The notes beneath the pieces are model-generated. The model saw nothing but the letters and a program-made list of their open reading frames with translations, was not told the DNA's origin and made no database searches. The position numbers were made by a program, and so were the translations under genes. From an uncultured Bacteroidales bacterium (lineage in GTDB: Bacteria > Bacteroidota > Bacteroidia > Bacteroidales > WCHB1-69), in assembly GCA_937901455.1 (NCBI GenBank), contig CALDIA010000222.1, positions 1-18,848 of the forward strand: a stretch of 18,848 bases of DNA, in the 5' to 3' direction. Of this stretch, positions 1 to 9,801 are shown piece by piece. How positions within the stretch are numbered: position 1 is the stretch's first letter; every line of letters starts with the position of its first letter.

Positions 1-32
1 TATAGAAATAAAACAATCTAATATTAAACGAT

Positions 33-3000
33 ATGCAAACACTAATTGCAAACACCGGTATTCAGATGTTTAGAAAGAGAGTAAATCTAAACTTGCAGAA
101 TATCCGTGACAAAATGTATTTCCGTGAATGGTTTGACGGCAACATCAGACTTTCATTAGAATTAGCACATTATTTTGTCAATGATGATGTTTATGTCCGT
201 AAACATGACCTTTGGTTACAGGGTTTTATGCCTACAGGTGAAGTAAACAGCAGCTGGGATGATATTCGGAGAACTACAAGTGACATTACGCAGTTCCATA
301 GTGAAGAGTGTTTTGCCGTTTCGGCGCAAACCCTTCAGCGCGGACAAATTCCGATATTAAACAAGTTCTTAAACACGTGGCTGCCATTTCCTTATTTTGA
401 GTACAATACCATAGGAAGAATAGGGATAGGTCCTTTTAATTGGGCAAGAGTTAAAGTTATTCCAACTGGTAATGTGATAGATGGCTGCGTTGAGTGGGAC
501 ATCGTTGTGGCTATTGACACCAATACAGCGTATGATAATGGAAACTTTTCCGATGACTACAAAGAGACACCGGTTTTCCCGAATGAATTTGAACAATATA
601 AAAAGTTTGGCGTATGCAACAGCGATTTTAATCTTCTCACATTCTGCTCGTCGGATGACAACAAAAGCGAGTGGATTGACAAGTATATTATGCAATTAGT
701 TCATAATACTACCGATATAAATACAGTAACAGCACAGCATCGCTTTAACTATATTGCCTCTTTTATCTTCTTTGTAAATATGCTTCGCAAATATGCTGAT
801 TTACCAGATATTACTTTATATAAAGACCGCAATGTTGGTAGAATTACAAATGTGGACTTGATTGTAGATGTGGGTAATTCAAAAACTACAGCATTACTTG
901 TTGAAGAGAACGATTTTACACATACCCGTATGCTTCAACTGCAAAATTTCACGCAACCACAATATGTTTCGGAGGATTCCTTTGATATGAACATTGCCTT
1001 CCAAAAAGCAGATTTTGGTGAAATGGGACTGGAAAACAGCAAACAATTTGTGTTCCCAAGTTTTATACGATTGGGCGAGGAAGCTAAATTCTTAATGTAC
1101 AATGCACAAAGTGGTATGCTCAACGATGAACGCTTGTCAATATGTTCAAGCCCCAAGCGTTATTTATGGGATACTCGCAAGCGCAAATACGAATGGGAAT
1201 ATGCCACTCTTTCAACTGATGATGAAACATACACTCCAATATGGATTGATGGCATTTCTAATCAGTTGAATGATAACGGAACATTGTCGCAAACAGGACA
1301 ACAAGGTGCTTCAACTCTCTATTCGCGTCGCTCACTAATGACATTTTCATTTTTAGAGATTCTCGCTCAGGCGCGTATGCAAATAAACAGCCACCAATTC
1401 CGCGATGAGATGGGAAATATCAATTCACCACGCAAAATAGGCCGGATAATTATTACCTGTCCAACTGCAATGTCGCGTGTCGAACAAATATCTTTGCGAA
1501 AAGCAGCAGAAGAGGCGTATATAATACTTGAGCGATTCATAACGAATAGCAGTGAGCAAGTGTTAGACTATAGGGCGCTTGCAAATAAGATAGAAATCAT
1601 TCCCAACGTACAAGCATTAGTAAACGAAGAAGAGCATACACAATGGATTTACGATGAAGCCACATGCTCACAATTTGTCTATCTGTGTGCAGAGATAGCC
1701 CAACGCTACAAAAATAATTGTGAAGAGTACTTTAACTTGTATGGCAAGGTAAGGAATGACTTGACGGGTTACAACAAGAAATCGCTGACTATCGGTTCGC
1801 TTGATATAGGTGCAGGTACTACCGATTTGATGATATGTGCGTACGAATACTCGTCTATTGGTCAAACCACAATAAAACCAATTCCCCTCTTTTGGGAAAG
1901 TTTCTATATTGCCGGTGACGATATGCTGAAAGCCTTTGTACAGCAAATTATCATCGAAGGACCACACGCTGTTGTAAGTAATCGGCTTATAAATATGGGT
2001 AACACCAGTATTACACAATTATTGGCAGATTTCTTTGGAGCTGATACGAATCGCTTAACTTTCTCACAAAGGTTGCTTCGTAAAGATTTTAATTTACAGA
2101 TTTCAGTTCCTATCGCATTGAAATACCTCGAACTTGCACAACATCAGAACAAGGGAACCACTCTGTCTTGGGATGATATATTTACCAGTATGCAACCCAA
2201 TCAGAGATTGTTAGATGAATTTTATAGACACTTCGGTTTTAGAATTGAGGATGTAGAGTGGTCGTACGATGAGAAAATCGTTAACGACATTATTGTTTCA
2301 CAATTTGATGATTTACTGAAAAAGGTGGCAGGTGCTATGAGTGCCTATCAGTGTGATGTTATAGTTTTGTCAGGCCGCCCAACCTCTCTTAAACAAGTAG
2401 AGAATCTCTTTTTGAAATACTACCCTGTATCACCTAATAGATTAAAAGTTCTAAATAACTATCGTGTCGGTCGTTGGTATCCATTCCAAAATGGTGATGG
2501 TTATTTCACTAATCAGAAATCTATTGTTGCCGTGGGTGCGTTGCTTGGCTACATAGCATCCACACAAGGCGGCTTCAATGGCTTGTCAATTGACTTGAGT
2601 GAACTTCAAAACAAATTATTACCCACAACAGACTATTTTGGAGTATTAAACAGTGTAACAAACACTATGACAGATGCATTCTTAACACCAACAAATAATG
2701 CCGCTGACATACAAGTTAATGACTTACCATTAAAAATAGGAACACGGCAATTAAACACTCCTTCATATCCTGTCAGGTCATTCTATCGTTTAGATTTTGA
2801 TGATGAAGGCATTGAAGCGCAATTAAAGAGGAGAGGCTATTCAGAGGGTGCAGCACTGACAGATGCTGTACGCCAATTGAAAGAGAAAATCCGCCAAAGG
2901 GCTCCGCTTACTATGCACATTGTTCGAGAAGATTTTGTTATGGACAAAGAACGACTGACTTTAGACTCTGTTGTTGACAGATTCGGAGATGATGAAGGTC

Positions 3001-3101
3001 TGTCGCTTAACTATTTCAAACTCCAAATTCAGAGTCTAAATGAAGACGAAGACTTTTGGCTCGATTCGGGAGCATTTAATCTTTCAATCACAACCCTTTA
3101 A
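33..3101 (+). CDS. srfB: SrfB-like actin/Hsp70-fold ATPase
   Basis: A 1022-residue protein, close to the roughly 1000 residues usual for the SrfB family (recalled). Seen in the sequence: an actin-fold phosphate-1 motif at residues 275-286 (DLIVDVGNSKTT), a phosphate-2 motif at 590-598 (LDIGAGTTD) and an adenosine-type motif at 776-783 (VIVLSGRP), so the fold is ATP-binding Hsp70/actin-like. About 270 residues precede it and about 160 follow it, unlike DnaK or MreB. The start at 33 gives MQTLIANTGIQMF, a family-typical N-terminus. There is no signal peptide or membrane helix, so it should be cytoplasmic. It is the first gene of the operon within the window, 11 bases before the SrfC-like gene, the same B-C adjacency as in enterobacterial srfABC. 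The molecular role of SrfB is not established; ATP-driven remodelling of its partners is inference. An upstream gene of the same operon could lie outside the window. Confidence 0.87.
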   Translation: MQTLIANTGIQMFRKRVNLNLQNIRDKMYFREWFDGNIRLSLELAHYFVNDDVYVRKHDLWLQGFMPTGEVNSSWDDIRRTTSDITQFHSEECFAVSAQTLQRGQIPILNKFLNTWLPFPYFEYNTIGRIGIGPFNWARVKVIPTGNVIDGCVEWDIVVAIDTNTAYDNGNFSDDYKETPVFPNEFEQYKKFGVCNSDFNLLTFCSSDDNKSEWIDKYIMQLVHNTTDINTVTAQHRFNYIASFIFFVNMLRKYADLPDITLYKDRNVGRITNVDLIVDVGNSKTTALLVEENDFTHTRMLQLQNFTQPQYVSEDSFDMNIAFQKADFGEMGLENSKQFVFPSFIRLGEEAKFLMYNAQSGMLNDERLSICSSPKRYLWDTRKRKYEWEYATLSTDDETYTPIWIDGISNQLNDNGTLSQTGQQGASTLYSRRSLMTFSFLEILAQARMQINSHQFRDEMGNINSPRKIGRIIITCPTAMSRVEQISLRKAAEEAYIILERFITNSSEQVLDYRALANKIEIIPNVQALVNEEEHTQWIYDEATCSQFVYLCAEIAQRYKNNCEEYFNLYGKVRNDLTGYNKKSLTIGSLDIGAGTTDLMICAYEYSSIGQTTIKPIPLFWESFYIAGDDMLKAFVQQIIIEGPHAVVSNRLINMGNTSITQLLADFFGADTNRLTFSQRLLRKDFNLQISVPIALKYLELAQHQNKGTTLSWDDIFTSMQPNQRLLDEFYRHFGFRIEDVEWSYDEKIVNDIIVSQFDDLLKKVAGAMSAYQCDVIVLSGRPTSLKQVENLFLKYYPVSPNRLKVLNNYRVGRWYPFQNGDGYFTNQKSIVAVGALLGYIASTQGGFNGLSIDLSELQNKLLPTTDYFGVLNSVTNTMTDAFLTPTNNAADIQVNDLPLKIGTRQLNTPSYPVRSFYRLDFDDEGIEAQLKRRGYSEGAALTDAVRQLKEKIRQRAPLTMHIVREDFVMDKERLTLDSVVDRFGDDEGLSLNYFKLQIQSLNEDEDFWLDSGAFNLSITTL

Positions 3102-3112
3102 TTACAAAGAAC

Positions 3113-5929
3113 ATGATACCCACAATAGATAAACAACTCAACAATTTAGCCCAAGCCATTAGTTGGGTTACAGTTAATCTTAAAGGCGAACGCCGAGAAT
3201 CGGCTTATGACAATCTGGTCAAAAAGCGGATTCAACTCAACAAAATAAAAACAGCTTTGCAGGAGAATCCCGCCGCTGTTCTGTATGGAGAGAGCCAACA
3301 AGGGAAATCATATTTGGTTAGCTCACTGCTATCAACGGAGGATTCTTCCTTTAAAGTGATTGATACAAACAACCAAGGGTATGACTTTATCACAAAAATC
3401 AATCCGATTGGTGCAGGTGCAGAATCAACAAGCGTGGTAACTCGCTTTTCTGTTCGTCCAATTTCTACCATAGCAGAATTCCCTGTTAAAGTAAAACTCT
3501 TATCTGTTCCCGACATTATCTTGATTCTCTGCGATACATACTATAGTGATGTCAAGGACTATATTAAGCCTTTGAAAGAGGTGGATATCCGCACTGCTGT
3601 TCAGCAACTTGAGGAACGCATATCAGTTCAAACAAATAAACAGGATTTGATTTCGGAAGATGATGTGTTGATTATGCAGGATTATTTTAATCAACATTTT
3701 CACTCTAAAGCCCCTTATGTATTTGATGCTGATTATTTCCGTTCAGTTTCAAAATTCATTGAGAAAGCAACGATAGCGGACTGGAGTGATATCTTCGCAA
3801 TTTTATGGAATAACAATCAGCAATTAACCGCACTTTTCAACAACATCATACAGCAGTACAAACAAGTGCAATTTGCCAAAGAACTATACGTTCAGTATGA
3901 TGCTATTTTGCGTGATGGTGCTGCCATATTAGATGTAAAGCGTTTGCACGAATTGTATGATGCTGCAAGTGCAAAATCTGTAACTGCCATTTCAACGGGA
4001 AACGGAGTTCAGCGGCAACTGGCCATCTCATCGTCATATCTTTGTGCCTTGACCGCAGAAGTTATTCTGCAATTACCCCAAGACCTTGTAAACGAGAAGG
4101 CATTTCTTAAAAGTTCAGATGTTTTGGATTTTCCGGGCGCTCGTGCAAGGTTAGATAAAAAAGAAGAAGATATTGTGGATAATACACTCATACCGCAAAT
4201 GCTTTTGCGTGGCAAAGTGGCATATCTTTTCAATAAGTATTCTGATAATCTGATGATTAGCACTCTATTATTCTGTCATGGCAAAAAGCAAGCTGGCCCC
4301 CGTTTTATGCCCGATTTGCTGAAGAATTGGATTGAATCGTTTGTGGGTAAAGATGCTGCAGCACGACAACTCTTTATGCAGAAAGCACAAATTTCACCGC
4401 TGTTTGTCATTGGTACTATGTTCAATCTTGACTTGCAGAAAGACCAAAATGATGTCAGTGGTGAAACGAAATCACTAATTGCTCGTTGGCAACAACGTTT
4501 TGAAACGGTGTATCACAAAGAGTTGTTTGGTGAAGATTGCAAGTGGCTTAATGAATGGACTCCTGATGCCCCGTTCAAAAACTTCTACTTTTTGCGTGAC
4601 TTCTACTATTCTTCCGAAGAGCAAAACAAGATATTTAGAGGTTGGACGCGTGATGGTGGTAAGGAAACCGAAGAAGTTATTCCTGAAAACTTCCCTAACT
4701 TCCGCGCAAAACTAAAAGAATCGTTTCTACAATATCCATTTGTGCAGCAACATTTTGCCAACCCCGAAGAAGCATGGAATGAAGCAGCATCTATGAATAA
4801 AGACGGTGCAGGATACATTATCAAAAACTTAACCATTGCAGCTAACAATATAAATGTTGCAAGAGAAGACAAGTTCCAACGTGATATTTCTGATATAAAC
4901 GCGGCCATTATTACGGAGCTTTCCAAATACTACCATGACGAGAATTCAGATAACAACATATTGCATGCAAAGCGGTTGGCTGGAGAAGCACAAGCGGCAT
5001 TGGATATAGCTTTTGGTCGCGACCCATATTTCTTTGGAAAGATGATGCAACACTTTATTCTTAACGAAGGAGATGTATATCGCATTTTCCACGAAGAATT
5101 TCAAAAGACTAATCTCAACAATCAAAAAGATTTGGGTAAATATGTGTATATCCGCATGAAAGCTATCGGTTTGTCTCAAGCTAACTCTTTTGAAACGAAC
5201 CTTGATATTTTGGCTCGTGCATACGAGATGAATACAGAAGAATGCAAACAATATTTTGAAAGTCGCGGCATTGACCTGCAGGAGTTGTTCTCCGATACTG
5301 ACAATGGAATGAAAAACATTTCACAAACTCTTGCAGAACTGTTGGAATATTATTGGTTCAACATTTGGCTACACCAAATTAATTATGAATCATTGAAACA
5401 ATTATTAGATGAAGAGACTCTCGACAATATTCTCGACATGCTCCATCACTTGTACAAAAAATTGAACTTGAGAAGTTATGTGGCACAGTCCATTCGTCAA
5501 TATGTGGATAAATTCGGGACAAATGTCGATGAGATTCAAGAGATGATAGCAGATATGTGTGCAGAAATACTAAACAAGTTTGTCAGCAACATAGGTTATA
5601 CCTATCTCTCTGATGATGCTATTCAATCACTTAAAGAAGCTAACGAAAAGCAAACACTCGGTTTGAATTTCTCTTTCACCGAGCAACTGAATCAACTCAT
5701 TACTCCTGCCAACATTGCCGAGATATTTGAAGCGATAGATGACCTTGATGCGATAAGGAACGCTCCGGGCGACCGCCTTAAATATGTACCCGGTTTTAAT
5801 AGCAGAAAACGTTGGAGTGAACTATTGAAAATAGGCTTTATCCAGACACAAGATATTCCTAATTACGATGTTGCCGCCAACAAACAATTGGGAGAAATCA
5901 AAACAAAGTTTGAAACTATAAAATCATAA
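3113..5929 (+). CDS. srfC: SrfC-like P-loop GTPase-type protein
   Basis: A 938-residue cytoplasmic protein with no membrane helix. It has a Walker A/G1 motif at residues 59-66 (GESQQGKS), followed by YLVSSLL, which is the signature I associate with SrfC. A DFPG motif at 339-342 (VLDFPGARAR) matches a G3 switch-II box, and a hydrophobic strand with an NK pair (YLFNKYSDN) follows at about residue 370, a possible but imperfect G4 box. The large spacing between G1 and G3 and the long helical C-terminal half (about 480-938) recall dynamin-like large GTPases more than small Ras-like ones; that comparison is inference. It is longer than the roughly 700-residue enterobacterial SrfC that I recall. It lies 11 bases after srfB and 4 bases before the protease fusion, so the three are surely co-transcribed. 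Nucleotide specificity cannot be decided from sequence alone. Confidence 0.8.
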   Translation: MIPTIDKQLNNLAQAISWVTVNLKGERRESAYDNLVKKRIQLNKIKTALQENPAAVLYGESQQGKSYLVSSLLSTEDSSFKVIDTNNQGYDFITKINPIGAGAESTSVVTRFSVRPISTIAEFPVKVKLLSVPDIILILCDTYYSDVKDYIKPLKEVDIRTAVQQLEERISVQTNKQDLISEDDVLIMQDYFNQHFHSKAPYVFDADYFRSVSKFIEKATIADWSDIFAILWNNNQQLTALFNNIIQQYKQVQFAKELYVQYDAILRDGAAILDVKRLHELYDAASAKSVTAISTGNGVQRQLAISSSYLCALTAEVILQLPQDLVNEKAFLKSSDVLDFPGARARLDKKEEDIVDNTLIPQMLLRGKVAYLFNKYSDNLMISTLLFCHGKKQAGPRFMPDLLKNWIESFVGKDAAARQLFMQKAQISPLFVIGTMFNLDLQKDQNDVSGETKSLIARWQQRFETVYHKELFGEDCKWLNEWTPDAPFKNFYFLRDFYYSSEEQNKIFRGWTRDGGKETEEVIPENFPNFRAKLKESFLQYPFVQQHFANPEEAWNEAASMNKDGAGYIIKNLTIAANNINVAREDKFQRDISDINAAIITELSKYYHDENSDNNILHAKRLAGEAQAALDIAFGRDPYFFGKMMQHFILNEGDVYRIFHEEFQKTNLNNQKDLGKYVYIRMKAIGLSQANSFETNLDILARAYEMNTEECKQYFESRGIDLQELFSDTDNGMKNISQTLAELLEYYWFNIWLHQINYESLKQLLDEETLDNILDMLHHLYKKLNLRSYVAQSIRQYVDKFGTNVDEIQEMIADMCAEILNKFVSNIGYTYLSDDAIQSLKEANEKQTLGLNFSFTEQLNQLITPANIAEIFEAIDDLDAIRNAPGDRLKYVPGFNSRKRWSELLKIGFIQTQDIPNYDVAANKQLGEIKTKFETIKS

Positions 5930-5933
5930 CATT

Positions 5934-8822
5934 ATGCCCGAAGTAATAGGAAGTATAGCATTATGTTCTTCGCCCTTTTCATTGGTGTGCGATGAACAAG
6001 GCATTGGCAATTTCCCGCTATGGAAACGCTATAAACAATTGTCTTGCGTAGTTACAAGACATATTCCCACACAATATCAATCGTTTTTTGCTCGCCCTGT
6101 AGCTGTTCAAGAACTTGACGACAATCACATTGTGTGGTATGCGGAAACTGACACAGATGCCCGTCCGCAACGATTAACCCAATTAGATGAAGAAAACAGA
6201 AACAAATACCAACGTATTAAAGATGAAACCATTTCAGCATACAACGCTGCAATTGAGACATGTATATCCTCTGGCGAAAATTCTGATGCAGAATATCTTA
6301 CAAAGGCTATGAAATATGTTGGGGATTTCGATGATTACTTCTATTGTTTCGATGACAAAGTAGTGGTAGTTGTGTGGGGTATGCGTCCACGCGCCACCGC
6401 TGACCCACAACGTTGTGTCATTGACAAGCTGCTACAACCCAATCAGAGTTTCAAAGTGATTTTTGATTTAGGTGAACATGGTACATCTTCCTCTGATTTA
6501 GAATTATACAAACGTGTCAACGACAATCCCATTGATACACACCAAGTGCCGCAAGTTAAGCCTTTAGAAGGCTACAGGTTTACAGGCTGGAATGCCGACC
6601 CCATCGGGCATAAGGTAACAGAAGACATCACTTTCGTTGCCCAATACGAAAAACTACCAACCACCCCCGCCATCCCCATTACAGAACCTAATCCACCTCA
6701 ACACCGAAACCATACTGTTCGTTTTGAGGACGAGCATGGTAACGAACTTGCAACATGTAGTGTCAATGATGGTGATAGAATTCCGTTATCGGCAATTCCC
6801 CCCGTTCCCAACAAAGATAATTATAAGTTCGCCGGCTGGGGCAATGATTTGCAAACCCCTGTGCATGAAGACCGTACCTATCGTTTGCATTATGACAAGA
6901 TTCCTCTTTCGTGGTGGAATCGGTTCAAACTATGGTGGACGGAAAAAGGCTGCCTTAAATGGCTGCTCCGCTTTCTGTTATTCTTGCTGTTGCTCCTTCT
7001 CCTGATTCTGTTGTTGAGAAATTGCAACGGATGTTCGAGACACAAGTCCTATCCCTACAATGGAGGCAATCCTTTCCAACCTATTGACAGTTCCAACAAT
7101 GCCTCGCAGTCGAATGAATGCTCTTTAGTCTATCCCCCAATAAATCCCGATGACCCTGGCACGGAATATTTGCCAGAAAGACCTAATAAACCTATCCCCA
7201 TTGACGACGGAGACATAATTGATGACGAAGACGGATACAGAAAGATTGTTGCCAACAGACTCAATGTCCTTCTGGACGATGATAACCTCTCTATCACCGA
7301 TTTTGCCAACGACTTCAAAAAAATCTATCCTCAAGACAAGTACCAGATAATTTATGCAGACCCGATAGTGAAAAGATTGCAACTTCAAGTACCTGCCGAC
7401 GAAAGGGGAAAGATAAAAAACGAACTTATATCCAAACTTCCAGAAAAGTACAATTCTGAAAATGTTTTTGTCTGGGACGAGGCACTAATCACTCTCTCGG
7501 CAGTGTCTGATGACAAGCTTATTAGTAATTGTGATTTCCACAAAACAATAAAGACATTTGCAGCGTGGGACATCACAAAGGGAAGCAGCGACATCACAAT
7601 AGCTGTCGTTGACGATGGATTTAATGTTGAACACGAGGATTTGAGAGGTAAGATAGTGAAACCATACAATGTATATACCCAAACTTCTGATGTTGGCGAA
7701 AGTTATACGAGACACGGTACGCATGTTGCGGGATTGGCAACAGCTACCGCCGATAACAAGAAAGGCATAGCTGGCGTTGCCCCCAATTGCAAATTGATGC
7801 CTATAAAAGTAGCTGACACACACGGTAACATTGGACTGATGGCTGTTTTAGACGGAGTGCTGTGTGCCGTGTACAACGGGGCTGATGTCATCAACTTGTC
7901 CCTTGGTATGGATATAAACGTTGATTTGCCAATTCAAGCCCAGAAAGAACTGATACACAACTATTTTAAAGAGGAAGAACGAGTGTGGAAGAAGGTGTTC
8001 TCCATTGCGGAACGGAACAACACAGTTATCGTTATTGCCGCAGGAAACAATAACCTGTTGGCAGGTATTGAACCTATGCATCGTTCAGAAGACGTGATAG
8101 TGGTCGCAGCGGTGGACGATAAAAATTTGTCTCCCTATAATAAAGCGGATTTCAGCAATTATGGTTCGTTTACAGATGTCTCCGCACCAGGAAATGATCT
8201 CTTAAGTACCGTTGGCTCAAATGCTTACACAAGAATGAGCGGCACAAGCATGGCAGCCCCCCTTGTTGCTGGAGCTGTCGCCCTGATAAAAAGTGTCAAC
8301 AGACCGCTCTCTACAACGAAAATCAAACGTATCTTACAAGAAACCGGCCTTGAAGTAAACGGCAACATAGGTAATCTGATTCAATTGGACAAAGCATTGA
8401 AGGCTGCTCAAAACACGTCTGTGAAGACCATTGACACGCACCCCACGCCATCAACAGGCGTAGTGCAAATCATGTTAGAATGGAGCAACTATAACGACCT
8501 CGACCTTATATGCCTGGATCCTAATGGCGATGATATTTGGTACCAACAAAAAAAAGTCCCCAGCGGTGGCATTCTGGAGATTGATATGAACGCCGGAGAT
8601 GTATATTCCTCTTCGCCGATTGAGAACATTTATTGGCCAAACGCCGAAGCTCCTAAAGGAACTTATCATGTCTTGGTGCTATACTATAAACGGCACGACA
8701 CCCACAACGCCAGTTCCAACTATAAGGTAACAATCCGATATGGCAACGAAAACCGCTCCTATTCGGGAACTGCCACAACGGAAGGCGAGTTGATTGAAAT
8801 ATGTAGCTTTAATGTAAAATAA
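5934..8822 (+). CDS. SrfA-like/InlB-repeat/TM/subtilisin (S8) protease fusion
   Basis: A 962-residue multidomain protein. Residues 1-160 contain an IVWYA motif (66-70) and a VVVWG motif (about 145-149), a pattern I recall from SrfA-type N-terminal domains. Residues 173-240 and about 260-323 are two InlB-type B repeats (each with an FxGW or FAGW core). A very leucine-rich membrane helix spans 343-361, with basic residues on its N side, so N-in/C-out is expected. A Pro/Asp-rich linker and a propeptide-like domain (about 410-530) precede a complete S8 domain: catalytic Asp560 (VVDDG), His594 (RHGTHVAG), oxyanion Asn705 (AAGNN) and Ser772 (SGTSMAAP). Residues about 842-962 (LEWSNYNDLDLICLDPNG, ending APKGTYHVLV) resemble a YfaP/DUF2135-type beta domain. 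There is no signal peptide; the helix acts as signal-anchor. The protease should face the periplasm. No T9SS C-terminal domain is seen. It is probably an effector or signal-cleaving protease controlled by the NTPases of the operon; that role is inferred. Confidence 0.85.
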   Translation: MPEVIGSIALCSSPFSLVCDEQGIGNFPLWKRYKQLSCVVTRHIPTQYQSFFARPVAVQELDDNHIVWYAETDTDARPQRLTQLDEENRNKYQRIKDETISAYNAAIETCISSGENSDAEYLTKAMKYVGDFDDYFYCFDDKVVVVVWGMRPRATADPQRCVIDKLLQPNQSFKVIFDLGEHGTSSSDLELYKRVNDNPIDTHQVPQVKPLEGYRFTGWNADPIGHKVTEDITFVAQYEKLPTTPAIPITEPNPPQHRNHTVRFEDEHGNELATCSVNDGDRIPLSAIPPVPNKDNYKFAGWGNDLQTPVHEDRTYRLHYDKIPLSWWNRFKLWWTEKGCLKWLLRFLLFLLLLLLLILLLRNCNGCSRHKSYPYNGGNPFQPIDSSNNASQSNECSLVYPPINPDDPGTEYLPERPNKPIPIDDGDIIDDEDGYRKIVANRLNVLLDDDNLSITDFANDFKKIYPQDKYQIIYADPIVKRLQLQVPADERGKIKNELISKLPEKYNSENVFVWDEALITLSAVSDDKLISNCDFHKTIKTFAAWDITKGSSDITIAVVDDGFNVEHEDLRGKIVKPYNVYTQTSDVGESYTRHGTHVAGLATATADNKKGIAGVAPNCKLMPIKVADTHGNIGLMAVLDGVLCAVYNGADVINLSLGMDINVDLPIQAQKELIHNYFKEEERVWKKVFSIAERNNTVIVIAAGNNNLLAGIEPMHRSEDVIVVAAVDDKNLSPYNKADFSNYGSFTDVSAPGNDLLSTVGSNAYTRMSGTSMAAPLVAGAVALIKSVNRPLSTTKIKRILQETGLEVNGNIGNLIQLDKALKAAQNTSVKTIDTHPTPSTGVVQIMLEWSNYNDLDLICLDPNGDDIWYQQKKVPSGGILEIDMNAGDVYSSSPIENIYWPNAEAPKGTYHVLVLYYKRHDTHNASSNYKVTIRYGNENRSYSGTATTEGELIEICSFNVK

Positions 8823-8834
8823 ATTTATCGTAGT

Positions 8835-9767
8835 ATGCAAAAAAAATCAAAAATCACAATCGGATGGGTTTTGGCATCTGTTGCCGCCCTCGCAGTCGGA
8901 CTACTGACATTCTTCAGCTTCAACTTCCAGTATCTCGGTGAAAACGTGGTAAAAAGTGTCCTTTGGGCAACCATTATCACTTTGGCAATGTTGGGGGTGG
9001 TAATTATACTTGTTAAGGTTAAAAAAGTTCCAATGCCTTTGAACTTTCAAAAAGCAGCATTATGCGAATTGCTGCTACTTGTGGTTTATATCGCATGTCC
9101 ATTAGCAACTATTTTTCTGACCAATCACTTTTTTGTGGTTATGCAAAGTAGTGGAGAAATAAAAAAAGAAGTAGAAAGCCAAATCTCACAAATTGACGGC
9201 ATGTTCAAAAGTTATAATCAAAATGTTGACAATAGAGTTGAGGCCTACGATACCTACCTTCAAGTGGTTGAGCAAAACAAAAATTCGAATGTCTCGAAAT
9301 TCGTGGACGAACAGTTGAACGAATACACTCGTGAGGATTTGGTTATCAATTTTAAAGGCGATATTGAATGTGCAAATATGCAGGAAAGGGTGACTCAATG
9401 GAAAGAAACAACCCGAAGCAGAACAACCGGGTTGGGACTTATTACGCTGCTGCCCCGCATTAAAGAAATCAACACCACATTAGAGCAGACACGAGAAGAA
9501 CTTAAAGAAAGAGATAGGCTATCTGAAAAAGGATTGAATGGACCTCACTGGGATTACCCTTTGTCAACAAGTAACGATATTATCAAGCATTATGAGAAGA
9601 AAGATGGTGAAAAACTCAGCATTTGGTCTGTCATTGTCTCCATTTTTGCCGCCTTTGTCATTCTGCTACCATACATTGCAGCTGAACGCGACGGCAGACA
9701 TAAAGGTTTCTTCCATGAGCTGTTTCACAAACGCGAACCCTATTCTGGTTATACAACAGGGATATAA
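8835..9767 (+). CDS. Four-helix inner-membrane protein with periplasmic helical insert
   Basis: A 310-residue protein that I do not recognise as a named family. Membrane helices are visible at about residues 8-29, 40-62, 73-96 and 261-281. The charges (MQKKSK at the start, KVKK between helices 2 and 3, and RDGRHK after helix 4) agree with both ends inside. That puts residues 97-260, a charged, mostly helical segment likely to form a coiled coil, in the periplasm. It follows the protease by 12 bases. The architecture recalls sensor or scaffold proteins in which a periplasmic helical stalk is held by paired membrane helices. It could anchor the protease or carry a signal between the cytoplasmic NTPases and the periplasm. 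Both roles are guesses from context. Confidence 0.82.
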   Translation: MQKKSKITIGWVLASVAALAVGLLTFFSFNFQYLGENVVKSVLWATIITLAMLGVVIILVKVKKVPMPLNFQKAALCELLLLVVYIACPLATIFLTNHFFVVMQSSGEIKKEVESQISQIDGMFKSYNQNVDNRVEAYDTYLQVVEQNKNSNVSKFVDEQLNEYTREDLVINFKGDIECANMQERVTQWKETTRSRTTGLGLITLLPRIKEINTTLEQTREELKERDRLSEKGLNGPHWDYPLSTSNDIIKHYEKKDGEKLSIWSVIVSIFAAFVILLPYIAAERDGRHKGFFHELFHKREPYSGYTTGI

Positions 9768-9801
9768 TAACTTTTTAGAATAACTTTTAAATATATGCAA
9801 T

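Noticed and set aside
369..695. Minus-strand open frame inside the SrfB-like gene (and similar ones throughout the operon)
   Set aside because: It is fully covered by a strongly supported plus-strand gene, has no recognisable domain and no start context; it is a shadow frame.
33..3101. Reading the first gene as MreB, FtsA or DnaK
   Set aside because: Only the actin-fold motifs are shared; the 270-residue N-terminal part, the total length of 1022 and the SrfC neighbour fit SrfB instead.
6637..7005. 122-codon plus-strand frame inside the protease fusion
   Set aside because: It overlaps the InlB repeats and membrane helix in another frame; the Pro-rich and Ser/Cys-rich sequence is a by-product of the poly-Leu region.
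5934..8822. A type IX secretion substrate
   Set aside because: There is no signal peptide and the C-terminal domain resembles YfaP/DUF2135 rather than a T9SS sorting domain.
9768..9801. Internal promoter before gene 5 (TAACTTTT twice)
   Set aside because: It lacks the final G of TAnnTTTG and a clear -33 element; the 34-base AT-rich gap is compatible with simple co-transcription.
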